The translations under genes and the position numbers were made by a program. Positions 8,990 to 17,657 of a DNA stretch of 64,000 bases are shown one piece after another. Positions within the stretch are counted from its first letter, which is position 1, and each line of letters starts with the position of its first letter. A model generated the notes under the pieces. The model was not told the origin of the DNA and did no database searches. It worked only from the letters and a program-made list of their open reading frames with translations. Location of the stretch: assembly GCA_039630235.1 (NCBI GenBank), contig JBCNVI010000001.1:283086-347085 (forward strand), written 5' to 3'. Origin of the DNA: Candidatus Hydrothermales bacterium. GTDB lineage: Bacteria > Hydrothermota > Hydrothermia > Hydrothermales > JAJRUZ01.

Positions 8990-9434
8990 GCCGCAAAAAA
9001 TAAGAGATGTTTTAATAAATATCTTAGAAAAAGAATTAGAGGAAGAAAAGATAACTCTTGTAGATCTTAGTGTAAGGGGTCATGGAACAAAATTTAAGAT
9101 TATTCTTACGATAGACAAAAAGGGAGGAATAACAGCGGAGGACACTAAAAGATGGGCAGAAAGACTTTTATCAATAATTAAAGTTGAAGGTTTAGATATA
9201 AAGGTCGATATTGAGGTTACATCCCCAGGTCTTGATAGGGAACTAAGATCAGAAAGAGAATTTATCTGGGCTAAAGGCAAAAAAGTAAAATTAGTCACAA
9301 AAGATAGTGAAATTAAAGGCCATTTACTTGATTTTAAAGAAAATTTATTTTATATTGTATTGAATAAAAATTTAATTAAAGTGCCTTTAGAAAAAGTTAA
9401 AAAAGTAAAACTATGTGAAATGGAGGATTTTTAG
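8982..9434 (+). CDS. rimP: Ribosome maturation factor RimP
   Basis: 150 residues matching RimP, needed for 30S subunit assembly. The N-terminal domain has VDLSVRGHGTKFKIILTID and, near residue 70, VDIEVTSPGLDRELRSEREF, where the SPG-x-R-L element is the family signature; the C-terminal SH3-like domain begins near residue 95 (GKKVKLVTKDSEIKGHLLDF). Its place directly before nusA is the classic order. It overlaps the end of proS and its stop touches the nusA start, so coupled translation is likely. Confidence 0.93.
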   Translation: MYEPQKIRDVLINILEKELEEEKITLVDLSVRGHGTKFKIILTIDKKGGITAEDTKRWAERLLSIIKVEGLDIKVDIEVTSPGLDRELRSEREFIWAKGKKVKLVTKDSEIKGHLLDFKENLFYIVLNKNLIKVPLEKVKKVKLCEMEDF

Positions 9435-10649
9435 ATGAAGGCACGTGAACTAATTGAGTACGTAGATCAAATAACGCGCATTAGAAGAATCGACAAAGAA
9501 TACGTTTTAAAATCTTTAAAAGACTCCTTTGAATTAGCTATTAAAAAATATTATAGGGATAACGCCTTTCCAATTGAAGTTGAAATTAACGAAAAAACCG
9601 GCGAGATAAAAATTTGGATTTTAAAAAAAGTCGTCAATGAGGTAAAAAACCATAATTACGAAATATCCTACCAAGAGGCCAAAAAAATAAAACCTCTTGT
9701 GGTCCCAGGCGAAAACATTAAAGTCGAGATGAGCCTAGAAGAACTTGGAAGAGGAGTCATATACAGAATGAGAGAAATGTTTACAAAAAAAATAAAAGAT
9801 GCTGAAAGAGAGAGAATTTATAAAGATTTTGAAACAAAAATAGGAGAAATAGTAAGAGGTATTGTTCAAAAAGTTGATAAATCCGGAGTTTACCTTGGGC
9901 TTGGTAGAGCTGATGGCTTTATGCCTCCTGAAGAACAAATTAGAAAAGAAAAGTATAGAATAGGAGCTGAAGTTAGAGGACTTGTTCTAAGCGTTGAAAC
10001 ATCTGGAAAAAGACCCCTTGTAAAAATATCGAGAACTCACCCAAATTTCTTAAGAAAATTACTTGAATTAGAAGTCCCAGAAATATTAGACGGAATAGTG
10101 GAGATAATGGGTATTGTTAGAATACCGGGAGAAAGAGCAAAAGTTGCCGTTAGATCTTTAGATCCAAGGGTGGATCCACAGGGAGCCTGTATAGGAATCA
10201 GAGGATCAAGAATTCAAATAATTACAAGAGAGCTCGCAGGCGAAAAAATTGATATAATTCCCTGGAGTGAAAATAAATTAGAGTTTGCAAAAAATGCCCT
10301 TTCCCCATCGAGACCTTTACATGTTATAAGGGAGGAAAATAGGATTATAGCTGTTGTTCTTGATGAAGAAATAAAAGTCGCAAAAGGCATTGGTTCACAA
10401 AATGTACAACTTGCTTCAAAATTGATTGGCGAAGAAATTTGGGTGATCTCTCAAAGTGAATGGGAGGGAAGAAAAAAAGTATTAATAGATGAAATGATTA
10501 TGCCAGAAGAGATTAAAATAGAGTTAAAGAAAGAAACAGATGGTGTATTCTCTATACACGAACTTAGAGGGAGATTAAAAACACTGAAATTAGAGGAAGA
10601 TGAAATAAAGAAAATAATAAATGAAAACAAAGAAAAATTCGAAAGATGA
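9435..10649 (+). CDS. nusA: Transcription termination/antitermination factor NusA
   Basis: 404 residues. The N-terminal RNA-polymerase-binding domain covers about 1-125 (ALKKYYRD-type region AIKKYYRDNAFPIEVEI), S1 domain about 133-200 (GEIVRGIVQKVDKSGVYLGL, GFMPPEEQI), then KH1 and KH2 (VDPQGACIGIRGSRIQII; later AKGIGSQNVQLASKLIG). The C-terminus of about 50 residues is a short helical tail with no acidic repeats as in E. coli. NusA binds RNA polymerase and modulates pausing and termination. The next gene, infB, starts inside its last codons (ATGA overlap); the rnpM (ylxR) and ylxQ genes often found between nusA and infB are absent. Confidence 0.95.
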   Translation: MKARELIEYVDQITRIRRIDKEYVLKSLKDSFELAIKKYYRDNAFPIEVEINEKTGEIKIWILKKVVNEVKNHNYEISYQEAKKIKPLVVPGENIKVEMSLEELGRGVIYRMREMFTKKIKDAERERIYKDFETKIGEIVRGIVQKVDKSGVYLGLGRADGFMPPEEQIRKEKYRIGAEVRGLVLSVETSGKRPLVKISRTHPNFLRKLLELEVPEILDGIVEIMGIVRIPGERAKVAVRSLDPRVDPQGACIGIRGSRIQIITRELAGEKIDIIPWSENKLEFAKNALSPSRPLHVIREENRIIAVVLDEEIKVAKGIGSQNVQLASKLIGEEIWVISQSEWEGRKKVLIDEMIMPEEIKIELKKETDGVFSIHELRGRLKTLKLEEDEIKKIINENKEKFER

Positions 10650-12826
10650 AAAAAGAAAAAGAGACAAAATCAAAAATTAATAAGCTTGAAGAACAAAAGG
10701 AAAAGAAAAAAGAAAAAAAGAAAAAAGTAAGGGATCTAGCTAAGGAACTTGAAATGTCCACCAAAGCATTAAAGGAATTAATGAAAGAAATTGGAATTGA
10801 AGTAAAATCTCATACGAGTTTCATCGATCAGGAAACGGAGAAGAGGATCAGAGAATTCATCGAAAGAAGAAAAACAGAAGAAATGGAAATGCTAAAAAAG
10901 AAAAAGGAAATATGGGGAGAAGAAGAAAAAACAGAAAAATATACCGAAAAGGAACCCATCCTTACCGAAGAAGAAATAGAATCAAAATTAAAAGAAACAC
11001 TCTCTAGACTAAGAACTGGCCCAAAAATAAAAAAGAAAATTAAAAAAGAAAAGGAAGAAGAAAAAGAGGAAATTTTAGAGGAAAAAGTAGAAAATGTGCT
11101 ATATATTCCAGGCGCTCTTACTGTTGCAGAGTTTGCAAAAATGATGGGCGTAGATCCAGTAAAAGTAATAGAAAAATGCATTTCACATGGCCTCTTTGCC
11201 ACAATCAACCAAGTCCTCGATATCGACACAATGATGATAATAGGAGAAGAACTCGGATTCAAAATAGAGGTAAAAGCAGAAGAAATAGTTGAGGAGAAAA
11301 AAGAGGAATTAGAAGAAAAAAGACCCCCAGTTGTCACTGTTTTGGGACATGTGGATCATGGCAAAACCACTCTCCTTGACTACATAAGAAAAACTAAATT
11401 AGCAGAAAAAGAACCAGGTAGAATAACTCAACATATAGGTGCCTACCAAATTGAATACAATAAACAAAAAATAACATTTATTGATACTCCGGGACATGAG
11501 GCTTTTACAGCTTTAAGAGCAAGAGGCGTAAAGGTAACTGATATTGCCCTTTTAGTTATTGCAGCAAACGAGGGCGTCAAAGAACAAACAAGGGAGGCTA
11601 TCTCCCATGCAAGAGCTGCCTCTGTCCCCATAATCGTTGCAATCAATAAAATGGACCTTCCTGATGCCAACCCTGAAAAAGTAATGGCAGAAATAGCCGA
11701 AGAAGGACTAGTTCCTGAAGAATGGGGAGGAAATACAATCGTAGTCCCAATATCAGCTAAAACAGGAATGGGTATAGATAACTTACTTGATGCCATTTTA
11801 TTAGTCGCCGAAGAACAGAATTTAAGAACAACATATAAAGGAAAGGCAAAGGCCGTCGTTATTGAGACTAAGCTCGATAAAGGTAAAGGGCCACTTTGTA
11901 CAGTAATAGTGCAAAGAGGTGTTCTGAAAAAGAAAGATCCTATACTTGTAGGCACTACTTGGGGAAGAGTTAGGAATTTGTACAACGAATGGGGTCAAAC
12001 TATGGAAGAAGCCTATCCATCAACTCCATGCGTTGTACAAGGCTTAGAAGAACTGCCTTCTCCTGGCGATATTCTCATAACAATGGACTCAGAAAAGGAA
12101 GCAAGAGAAGAGGCAGAAAGAAGAAAGGAACTTAAAAAAGAGCAAATCAAAAGAGCTGAGCTCCAGACAGCCTTAACAAATATTCAGGAAAAAATTAAAA
12201 AGGGCTTAGTAAAAGAGTTACCCGTTATAATAAAAGCAGACACACAGGGATCTGTCGACGCCCTTTCTGATACCCTATCGAAAATGGTTTATGAAGAAAT
12301 AAGAGTAAATGTAATACATAAAGGGGTAGGAATTGTTACCGAAAATGATGTTCTACTTGCATCTGCCTCAAACGGTATAATACTTGCGTTCAACACATCT
12401 ATAGACTCGAAAGTAAAAAATCTAGCTAAGAATGAAAGAGTTTTAATTTTAGAACACAAAATTATTTATCATGCATTAGATGAGATCAAAAAAATCTTAA
12501 CTGGTATGCTTGAACCAGAAGAAATAGAAGAAATTGTTGGCCAAGCTGAGGTAAAGAAAGTTTTCAAAGTTTCAAAATTTGGAGAAGTAGCTGGATGTAT
12601 AGTAAAAAGTGGGAGAATAGTAAAGGGATATACAGCCAGAGTTAAAAGAAACGGTAATGTAATTCACGAAGGTATAATCGACTCTTTAAAACACTATCAA
12701 GAAGACGTTGAGGAAATTGAATCCGGTAAAGAATGTGGGATCCATATTGTAAAATATGAGGAAATTAAAGAAGGAGATATAATTGAAGTATTTATAAAAA
12801 TAAAAAAAGAAAAGACTCTAGAATGA
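10646..12826 (+). CDS. infB: Translation initiation factor IF-2
   Basis: 726 residues; GTPase that positions initiator tRNA on the 30S subunit. Two IF2_N-type modules are visible (about residues 25-75, RDLAKELEMSTKALKELM; about 150-205, LTVAEFAKMMGVDPVKVI), separated by a lysine/glutamate-rich charged linker. G domain: G1 GHVDHGKTT (about 234), G3 DTPGHEAF (about 278), G4 NKMD (about 333), G5 SAKTG (about 370). Domains II-IV follow, ending IHIVKYEEIKEGDIIEVF. The lysine-rich linker produces long antisense open frames that are not genes. It overlaps both neighbours by 4 nt. Confidence 0.97.
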   Translation: MKKEKETKSKINKLEEQKEKKKEKKKKVRDLAKELEMSTKALKELMKEIGIEVKSHTSFIDQETEKRIREFIERRKTEEMEMLKKKKEIWGEEEKTEKYTEKEPILTEEEIESKLKETLSRLRTGPKIKKKIKKEKEEEKEEILEEKVENVLYIPGALTVAEFAKMMGVDPVKVIEKCISHGLFATINQVLDIDTMMIIGEELGFKIEVKAEEIVEEKKEELEEKRPPVVTVLGHVDHGKTTLLDYIRKTKLAEKEPGRITQHIGAYQIEYNKQKITFIDTPGHEAFTALRARGVKVTDIALLVIAANEGVKEQTREAISHARAASVPIIVAINKMDLPDANPEKVMAEIAEEGLVPEEWGGNTIVVPISAKTGMGIDNLLDAILLVAEEQNLRTTYKGKAKAVVIETKLDKGKGPLCTVIVQRGVLKKKDPILVGTTWGRVRNLYNEWGQTMEEAYPSTPCVVQGLEELPSPGDILITMDSEKEAREEAERRKELKKEQIKRAELQTALTNIQEKIKKGLVKELPVIIKADTQGSVDALSDTLSKMVYEEIRVNVIHKGVGIVTENDVLLASASNGIILAFNTSIDSKVKNLAKNERVLILEHKIIYHALDEIKKILTGMLEPEEIEEIVGQAEVKKVFKVSKFGEVAGCIVKSGRIVKGYTARVKRNGNVIHEGIIDSLKHYQEDVEEIESGKECGIHIVKYEEIKEGDIIEVFIKIKKEKTLE

Positions 12827-13098
12827 GCATAGGAGGTTTAAGAGTTGAAATTTTAATTCAAGATAGCTTTTCATTAAAAGAAAAAAGAAAAATTTTAAAC
12901 AGCTTAAAACAAAGAATTTTTAACAATTTTAACGCTTCAGTAGCAGAAATAGACGACAGTGAATTGTGGAATAAAAGTACACTAGAGATTGCAATAGCAG
13001 CAAAGGACCAGTATAATTTAAACGATAAAATTTCAAAAATAAAAAACTTTTTAATGAAAGAAAACGGAATAGAGGTACTAAAAATAGAGGTGCTTTAA
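12823..13098 (+). CDS. ylxP: DUF503 family protein (YlxP-like)
   Basis: 91 residues. The family pattern is clear: LRVEILIQDSFSLKEKRKIL at the start, then a conserved FNASVAEIDDSELWNKSTLEIA block in which W and the following segment are diagnostic. DUF503 proteins are small, dimeric and almost always located between infB and rbfA, as here; a role in ribosome biogenesis is suspected from context but not proven. The ATG overlaps the infB stop by 4 nt. Confidence 0.85.
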   Translation: MSIGGLRVEILIQDSFSLKEKRKILNSLKQRIFNNFNASVAEIDDSELWNKSTLEIAIAAKDQYNLNDKISKIKNFLMKENGIEVLKIEVL

Positions 13099-13108
13099 AA
13101 GACCCAAT

Positions 13109-13393
13109 TTGAAAACCTATAGACCCGAAAGAGTATCAAAAGAAATAATGAAAGCGATAAATGAGGTAATAAGAGACGACTTAAATGACCCCAGAATTTC
13201 CAACTTAGTTATACTTGAGGTTGAAGTCTCAAACGATTTAAGGAGAGCCAAGATATACTATACAAAATTAAAAGATGATCAAGAAGAAAACATTGACAAA
13301 GTTTTGGAAAAGGCAAAAAGTTACATAAGAAAAAAAATAGCAGAAAAAATTCAACTAAAATTTGTACCCGAAATTTTCTTTATAAGGAGGTAA
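13109..13393 (+). CDS. rbfA: Ribosome-binding factor A
   Basis: 94 residues, a little shorter than typical RbfA (110-130) because the C-terminal tail is reduced. The KH-like fold is visible: PERVSKEIMKAINEVIRDDL, the family DPRISNLVILEVEVSNDLRRAKIYY block, and ending FVPEIFFIRR where others have PEL.F..D. RbfA helps mature the 16S rRNA 5' end in 30S subunits. The start is TTG at 13109, chosen because it puts the family start MKTYRPERVS in frame; there is a 10-nt gap from the preceding gene. Confidence 0.9.
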   Translation: MKTYRPERVSKEIMKAINEVIRDDLNDPRISNLVILEVEVSNDLRRAKIYYTKLKDDQEENIDKVLEKAKSYIRKKIAEKIQLKFVPEIFFIRR

Positions 13394-13401
13394 AGTGATA
13401 T

Positions 13402-14316
13402 ATGGCAGAAAAAATAAATGGCTTCCTCAACATAAAAAAACCAAAAGGTTGGACAACTTACGATTGCGTAAGACACGTTAAAAAAGCAATAAACCAAGAA
13501 AAAGTAGGACACGCAGGTAATTTAGATCCACACGCAACCGGCGTAGTAGTCATAGGCATAGGAAAAGCAACAAAACTTTTACCCTATGTTATGGAACTTG
13601 AAAAAGTATATATAGCTGACGTGAGGCTCGGAATACTAACTGACACTTGGGATATAACTGGTGAAATCATCCAAAGGAAAGAAGTCCCTGAATTTACAAA
13701 AGAAAAATTAGAGAAAGTGATAAAGGAATTTGAAGGAGAAATAGAACAAATTCCACCACCCTACTCAGCTGTCAGAAAAGGTGGAAAAAGACTTTATGAA
13801 TTGGCAAGACAGGGTATAATAGTAACACCTAAATCTAAAAAGGTATTCATAAAACAGATAAGTCTTTTAGATGTTAGAAAAAACGGTTTCACAATTAGAG
13901 TAACTTGTTCAAAAGGAACCTACATAAGGGCACTTGCTAAGGATATTGCAGAAAAACTGGGAACAGTTGGCGTAATTGAAAATTTGTTAAGAGAGAGAGT
14001 AGGACACTTTTACATAAAAGAATCTATAGATCCTAACGAAGATCTCCTTTCTCATATAAAGCCACTAGAGTACGGTGTTCTCCACTTTGGAGAAGTAACA
14101 CTCAAAAAGAGCGCTGTAGAAGACTTTGAAAAGGGCGTTCCAATTCCTTTTACAAGCTTTTTAAGATTTTCAGCAAATTTAAAGAGATTCTCATTTGTAA
14201 GAGTTTATGATGAAGCAAAGAACTTTATAGGAATAGGTCAAATAGACGTAGAATATTTAAATCCAAGAAAAGTTTTTTCAAAATTCGAGGAATTACCTCA
14301 AATTGAAGATTTATAG
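13402..14316 (+). CDS. truB: tRNA pseudouridine(55) synthase
   Basis: 304 residues. TruB converts U55 in the T-loop of tRNAs to pseudouridine. The catalytic aspartate is D42 in GHAGNLDPHATG; most bacteria have GHTGTLDPLATG, so three residues around the active site differ while the aspartate and glycines remain. Other hallmarks: GFLNIKKPKGWTTYD at the start, PPYSAVRKGGKRLYELARQG (about 116-135) and CSKGTYIRALAKDIAEKLG (about 172-190), then a PUA-like C-terminal domain. It is preceded by TAAGGAGG, a good ribosome binding site. Relevant to the T-loop-like hairpins reported elsewhere in this window. Confidence 0.95.
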   Translation: MAEKINGFLNIKKPKGWTTYDCVRHVKKAINQEKVGHAGNLDPHATGVVVIGIGKATKLLPYVMELEKVYIADVRLGILTDTWDITGEIIQRKEVPEFTKEKLEKVIKEFEGEIEQIPPPYSAVRKGGKRLYELARQGIIVTPKSKKVFIKQISLLDVRKNGFTIRVTCSKGTYIRALAKDIAEKLGTVGVIENLLRERVGHFYIKESIDPNEDLLSHIKPLEYGVLHFGEVTLKKSAVEDFEKGVPIPFTSFLRFSANLKRFSFVRVYDEAKNFIGIGQIDVEYLNPRKVFSKFEELPQIEDL

Positions 14317-15253
14317 GATCGAGTTCCCTAATTTTCCAAACACAGAAAGAGAAATTGTTTTAATAACAGGCAACTTCGATGGTATTCACCTGGGACATAG
14401 GCTTTTAATTGAAGAAGGAAAGAAAATCTCGAGGATTTTTAAAAAAAAATTAGTTATTTTAACTTTTGAACCACATCCCTATCTCTTTTTTCATAAAAAT
14501 CAAAAAGATTTTCTCTTAAATACTCCTGAAGAGAAAATTAAATTAATCAAAAGTTTAAAAGTTGACGAATTATGGATATTAGATTTTAACGAAAAACTTG
14601 CCGAAACCTCTCCAGAAGATTTTTTAAGAGAACTTTTTAAGACTAAAATATCGAGACTAATCATTGGTCCTGATCACACCTTTGGCAAAGATAAAAAAGG
14701 CAATATATTTACTTTATACGAATTTTCAAAAGAAAAGGGCATAATTCTTTCACTTTTCCCCTTTGTTAAAAATAATAACAGGAAAATATCAAGCACAAGA
14801 ATAAGAGAACTTATTAGAAAAGGAGAAATAGAGGAAGCAAATAAGTTATTGGGATATAAGTTTTTTATAAATGGAGAAAAAATTAAAGGTTCTGGCAGAG
14901 GAAAAAAAATTGGCTTTCCCACAATAAATTTAAAAGTTTCTGACCTGAAGGTAAAACCTAAAGAGGGAGTTTATATAGTCGAGTGTTATAAAAGTAACCA
15001 AAAATTTCAAGGCCTTCTATACTACGGCAGCCGTCCCACTTTTAACGAGAAAGAAAAAGTTTTTGAAGTTTACCTCTTTGACTTCAAAGAGGAACTTAAA
15101 ATAAAAAACTTAAAGGTAGAATTCTATAAATTTATTAGAGATGACATAAAATTTGAAAATGAAACTGAATTAAAAAAACAAATTGAAAAAGATGTTAATA
15201 TAGGGTATACTTTTTTTCTAAATAAGGGTTCAAAGCCCTCAAAAGAGCTTTAA
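14303..15253 (+). CDS. ribF: Bifunctional riboflavin kinase/FAD synthetase
   Basis: 316 residues making FMN and FAD from riboflavin. The N-terminal adenylyltransferase domain has [11 protein letters not shown] (HxGH motif near residue 31), FEPHP near 54, [13 protein letters not shown] near 122 and SSTRIRELI near 162. The C-terminal riboflavin kinase domain has [15 protein letters not shown] near 200 and ends in [12 protein letters not shown]. The start is TTG at 14303, overlapping truB by 14 nt. Its last codons contain the hairpin at 15225-15239 that lies 18 nt before rpsO. Confidence 0.94.
   Translation: MKIYRIEFPNFPNTEREIVLITGNFDGIHLGHRLLIEEGKKISRIFKKKLVILTFEPHPYLFFHKNQKDFLLNTPEEKIKLIKSLKVDELWILDFNEKLAETSPEDFLRELFKTKISRLIIGPDHTFGKDKKGNIFTLYEFSKEKGIILSLFPFVKNNNRKISSTRIRELIRKGEIEEANKLLGYKFFINGEKIKGSGRGKKIGFPTINLKVSDLKVKPKEGVYIVECYKSNQKFQGLLYYGSRPTFNEKEKVFEVYLFDFKEELKIKNLKVEFYKFIRDDIKFENETELKKQIEKDVNIGYTFFLNKGSKPSKEL
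15225..15239 (+). promoter_or_regulatory. T-loop-like hairpin before rpsO
   Basis: Stem AGGG/CCCT around the 7-nt loop TTCAAAG, inside the last codons of ribF, 18 nt before the rpsO ATG. One of seven similar elements in the window (see findings). Whether it acts as RNA structure is inferred. Confidence 0.45.
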
Positions 15254-15257
15254 TGAA

Positions 15258-15524
15258 ATGTTAGATAAAGAAAAAAAGAGGGAAATAATTGAAAAATTTA
15301 AAATAAATGAAAAAGATACAGGAAGCGAAGCTGTCCAAATTGCCTTAATAACAGAAAGAATAAATTACCTCACTGAACACCTAAAAAAACACAAAAAAGA
15401 TGTACACTCTAGATACGGACTTATAAAACTTGTCGGTAAAAGAAAAAGACTCCTAAATTATTTAAAAAGAAAAAACTATAAACTATACTCAAAAGTAATA
15501 AACGAACTCGGACTAAGAGGATAA
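15258..15524 (+). CDS. rpsO: 30S ribosomal protein S15
   Basis: 88 residues, the standard length. The four-helix S15 fold is recognisable: [21 protein letters not shown] (about 15-35), [22 protein letters not shown] with the rRNA-binding H-x3-D-x-H-S-R pattern (about 42-62), then [18 protein letters not shown]. It binds 16S rRNA early in 30S assembly. It lies in the usual rpsO-pnp pair, with pnp starting 1 nt after its stop. No Shine-Dalgarno; a T-loop-like hairpin is located just upstream. Confidence 0.97.
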   Translation: MLDKEKKREIIEKFKINEKDTGSEAVQIALITERINYLTEHLKKHKKDVHSRYGLIKLVGKRKRLLNYLKRKNYKLYSKVINELGLRG

Positions 15525-15525
15525 A

Positions 15526-17616
15526 TTGAAATCCTATAAAATTAACTTAGATAACTCGGAGATAACTATAGAAGTAGGAGAGATCGCAAGACAGAGTCAA
15601 GCCTCAGTTTTAGTTAAAAGCGGAGAAACTGTTATATTAGCCGTGGCACTATCCTCTCGTAAAACTGAAAAAACCGACTTTCTCCCCTTACTTGTCGAAT
15701 ATAGAGAACAAACCTTCGCAGCTGGCAAAATACCAGGAGGATTCATAAAAAGAGAGGGAAGACCCCGAGATAAGGAAATAATATACGGACGAGCCATAGA
15801 TAGAAGCATAAGACCTCACTTCCCTAAAGACTTTACTGACGAGGTAGAAGTAATAGTTTTGCTTCTATCCTACGACATGGAACATGAGGGCGACTTGCTC
15901 GGTATAATCGGATCTTCCTGTGCCTTAACTATATCTGATATTCCATTTCTCGGCCCCATTGGTGCTGTAAGAGTAGGAAAAATAAATGGAAAATTCGTAA
16001 TAAACCCCACAAAAAGTGAACTTGAAAAAAGTGAATTCAATCTTCTGGTATCTGGGAATAGAGAAGGCATAAGTATGATAGAGTTTCAAGGAAAAGAGAT
16101 AAAAGAGGAAGAGGTACTCGAGTCTATAAAGTTCGCAAAACCCTACATTGAAAAGCTAGTCCTGTTTCAAGAAAACATTCAAAAGGAAATAGGAAAAGAC
16201 AAATACGAATACAAGAAAATAGAAATTGACGATGAAATCATAAGAAGAATAAATAACTATAGAGATGAACTAGGAAAAAAATTATTTATTCAAGAAAAGG
16301 TATTAAGAACAAAAGCACTAGAAGAACTGAGAGAAAAAATAGTTGGAGAACTAATCAAAGATTTCCCAGATAAAGAATTAGAAATAAAAATAGCACTAAA
16401 TGAGTGTGAAAAAAATATAGTAAGAGAAAGGACAGTAAAAGAAAAAAGAAGAATGGATGGAAGAGCTTTAAACGAAATAAGACCAATAAGATGTGAGGTC
16501 TCAGTTTTACCAAGAACACACGGATCAGCCATATTTACAAGAGGCGAAACTCAAGCCCTCTGTGTTACTACTTTAGGAACTAAAGAGGATGCTCAAAGAC
16601 TAAGTGAACTTGAAGGAGAAGAAGTGAAAAGATTTATGCTCCACTATATGTTTCCTGGATTCTCAACTGGTGAGATTTCTCCTTTAAAGGGACCATCAAG
16701 AAGAGAAATAGGTCATGGTCATCTTGCCGAAAAAGCTATAGAACCACTTATGCCGCCAGAAGAAAAATTTCCATATACAGTAAGAGTTGTCTCACTTATA
16801 CTTGAATCTAACGGTTCAACTTCAATGGCTTCTGTGTGTGGAGCCTCACTTTCTCTTATGGATGCTGGAATTCCAATAAATGCATCTTGCGCAGGAATTT
16901 CAATAGGATGGATGGATTATGACGGAGAAGATGTTTTACTTACCGATATAATAGGCTCTGAAGACCATTACGGAAATATGGATTTTAAGGTAGCAGGAAC
17001 ATATAAGGGAATTACAGCTATACAACTTGATATAAAAAAGACCTTTTTACCAGACCATCTTTTGGAGAAAGCACTCTTTGAAGCAAAAAGAGCAAGAGAA
17101 TTTATACTCCAAACTATGTCCAAAACAATTAAAGAGCCAAGAAGTTCGATTTCAAAGTATGCTCCAAAGGTAAGAGCCTTCTTTATACCAAAGGAAAAAA
17201 TAGGCGAGGTAATTGGACCTGGAGGAAGAGTAATAAAGAGAATAATTGAAAAAACTAACGTAAAGATTGATATAGATGATACAACAGGTGAAGTATTCGT
17301 CTACGGTGAACAAAGTGAGAATGTTGAAGAGGCCCAAAGGATGATAGAAGAAATAGTCCAAGACGTGAAGGTCGGAAAAATTTATATTGGAAGGGTAAGA
17401 AGAGTAGAAAACTTTGGTGTTTTTGTCGAGATTATTCCTGGAAAAGTTGGACTCTTACATATCTCAGAATGGTCGCCTTATAGACCAAAAAATTTACTCC
17501 AAGAGGTAAAAGTTGGAGATGAAATAATCGTAAAAGTAATTGAAATTGACGAACTAGGAAGAATAAAACTATCAAGAAAGGGTATCGATTATAATTTAAA
17601 AATTTATAAAGAATAA
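15526..17616 (+). CDS. pnp: Polyribonucleotide nucleotidyltransferase (PNPase)
   Basis: 696 residues, normal for the family. Two RNase PH-like cores: the first about 1-225 (ETVILAVALSSRK, REGRPRDKEIIYGRAIDRSIRP), the second about 310-545 (RTHGSAIFTRGETQAL, SNGSTSMASVCGASLSLMDAG, and DIIGSEDHYGNMDFKVAG with the catalytic-site acidic residues). A KH domain follows (IGEVIGPGGRVIKRII, about 565-580) and an S1 domain at the end (VGKIYIGRVRRVENFGVFVEI). It degrades RNA 3' to 5' with phosphate. Start TTG at 15526, immediately after rpsO. The gene closes the translation cluster. Confidence 0.97.
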   Translation: MKSYKINLDNSEITIEVGEIARQSQASVLVKSGETVILAVALSSRKTEKTDFLPLLVEYREQTFAAGKIPGGFIKREGRPRDKEIIYGRAIDRSIRPHFPKDFTDEVEVIVLLLSYDMEHEGDLLGIIGSSCALTISDIPFLGPIGAVRVGKINGKFVINPTKSELEKSEFNLLVSGNREGISMIEFQGKEIKEEEVLESIKFAKPYIEKLVLFQENIQKEIGKDKYEYKKIEIDDEIIRRINNYRDELGKKLFIQEKVLRTKALEELREKIVGELIKDFPDKELEIKIALNECEKNIVRERTVKEKRRMDGRALNEIRPIRCEVSVLPRTHGSAIFTRGETQALCVTTLGTKEDAQRLSELEGEEVKRFMLHYMFPGFSTGEISPLKGPSRREIGHGHLAEKAIEPLMPPEEKFPYTVRVVSLILESNGSTSMASVCGASLSLMDAGIPINASCAGISIGWMDYDGEDVLLTDIIGSEDHYGNMDFKVAGTYKGITAIQLDIKKTFLPDHLLEKALFEAKRAREFILQTMSKTIKEPRSSISKYAPKVRAFFIPKEKIGEVIGPGGRVIKRIIEKTNVKIDIDDTTGEVFVYGEQSENVEEAQRMIEEIVQDVKVGKIYIGRVRRVENFGVFVEIIPGKVGLLHISEWSPYRPKNLLQEVKVGDEIIVKVIEIDELGRIKLSRKGIDYNLKIYKE

Positions 17617-17622
17617 TTTTAA

Positions 17623-17637
17623 AGGGTTCAAGTCCTT
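17623..17637 (+). promoter_or_regulatory. T-loop-like hairpin before the acyl-CoA dehydrogenase gene
   Basis: AGGG-TTCAAGT-CCTT (with one G-T pair) ends 20 nt before the ATG at 17658 and starts 7 nt after the pnp stop. The loop equals a tRNA T-loop sequence. It might alternatively be a very small terminator for pnp, but no T-run follows. Confidence 0.45.
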
Positions 17638-17657
17638 AACTTTCTAAATTTTAAGTC

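Noticed and set aside
10828-11337. Long antisense frame across infB
   Set aside because: Produced by the lysine/glutamate-rich linker of IF-2; serine/phenylalanine-rich translation and no family resemblance.
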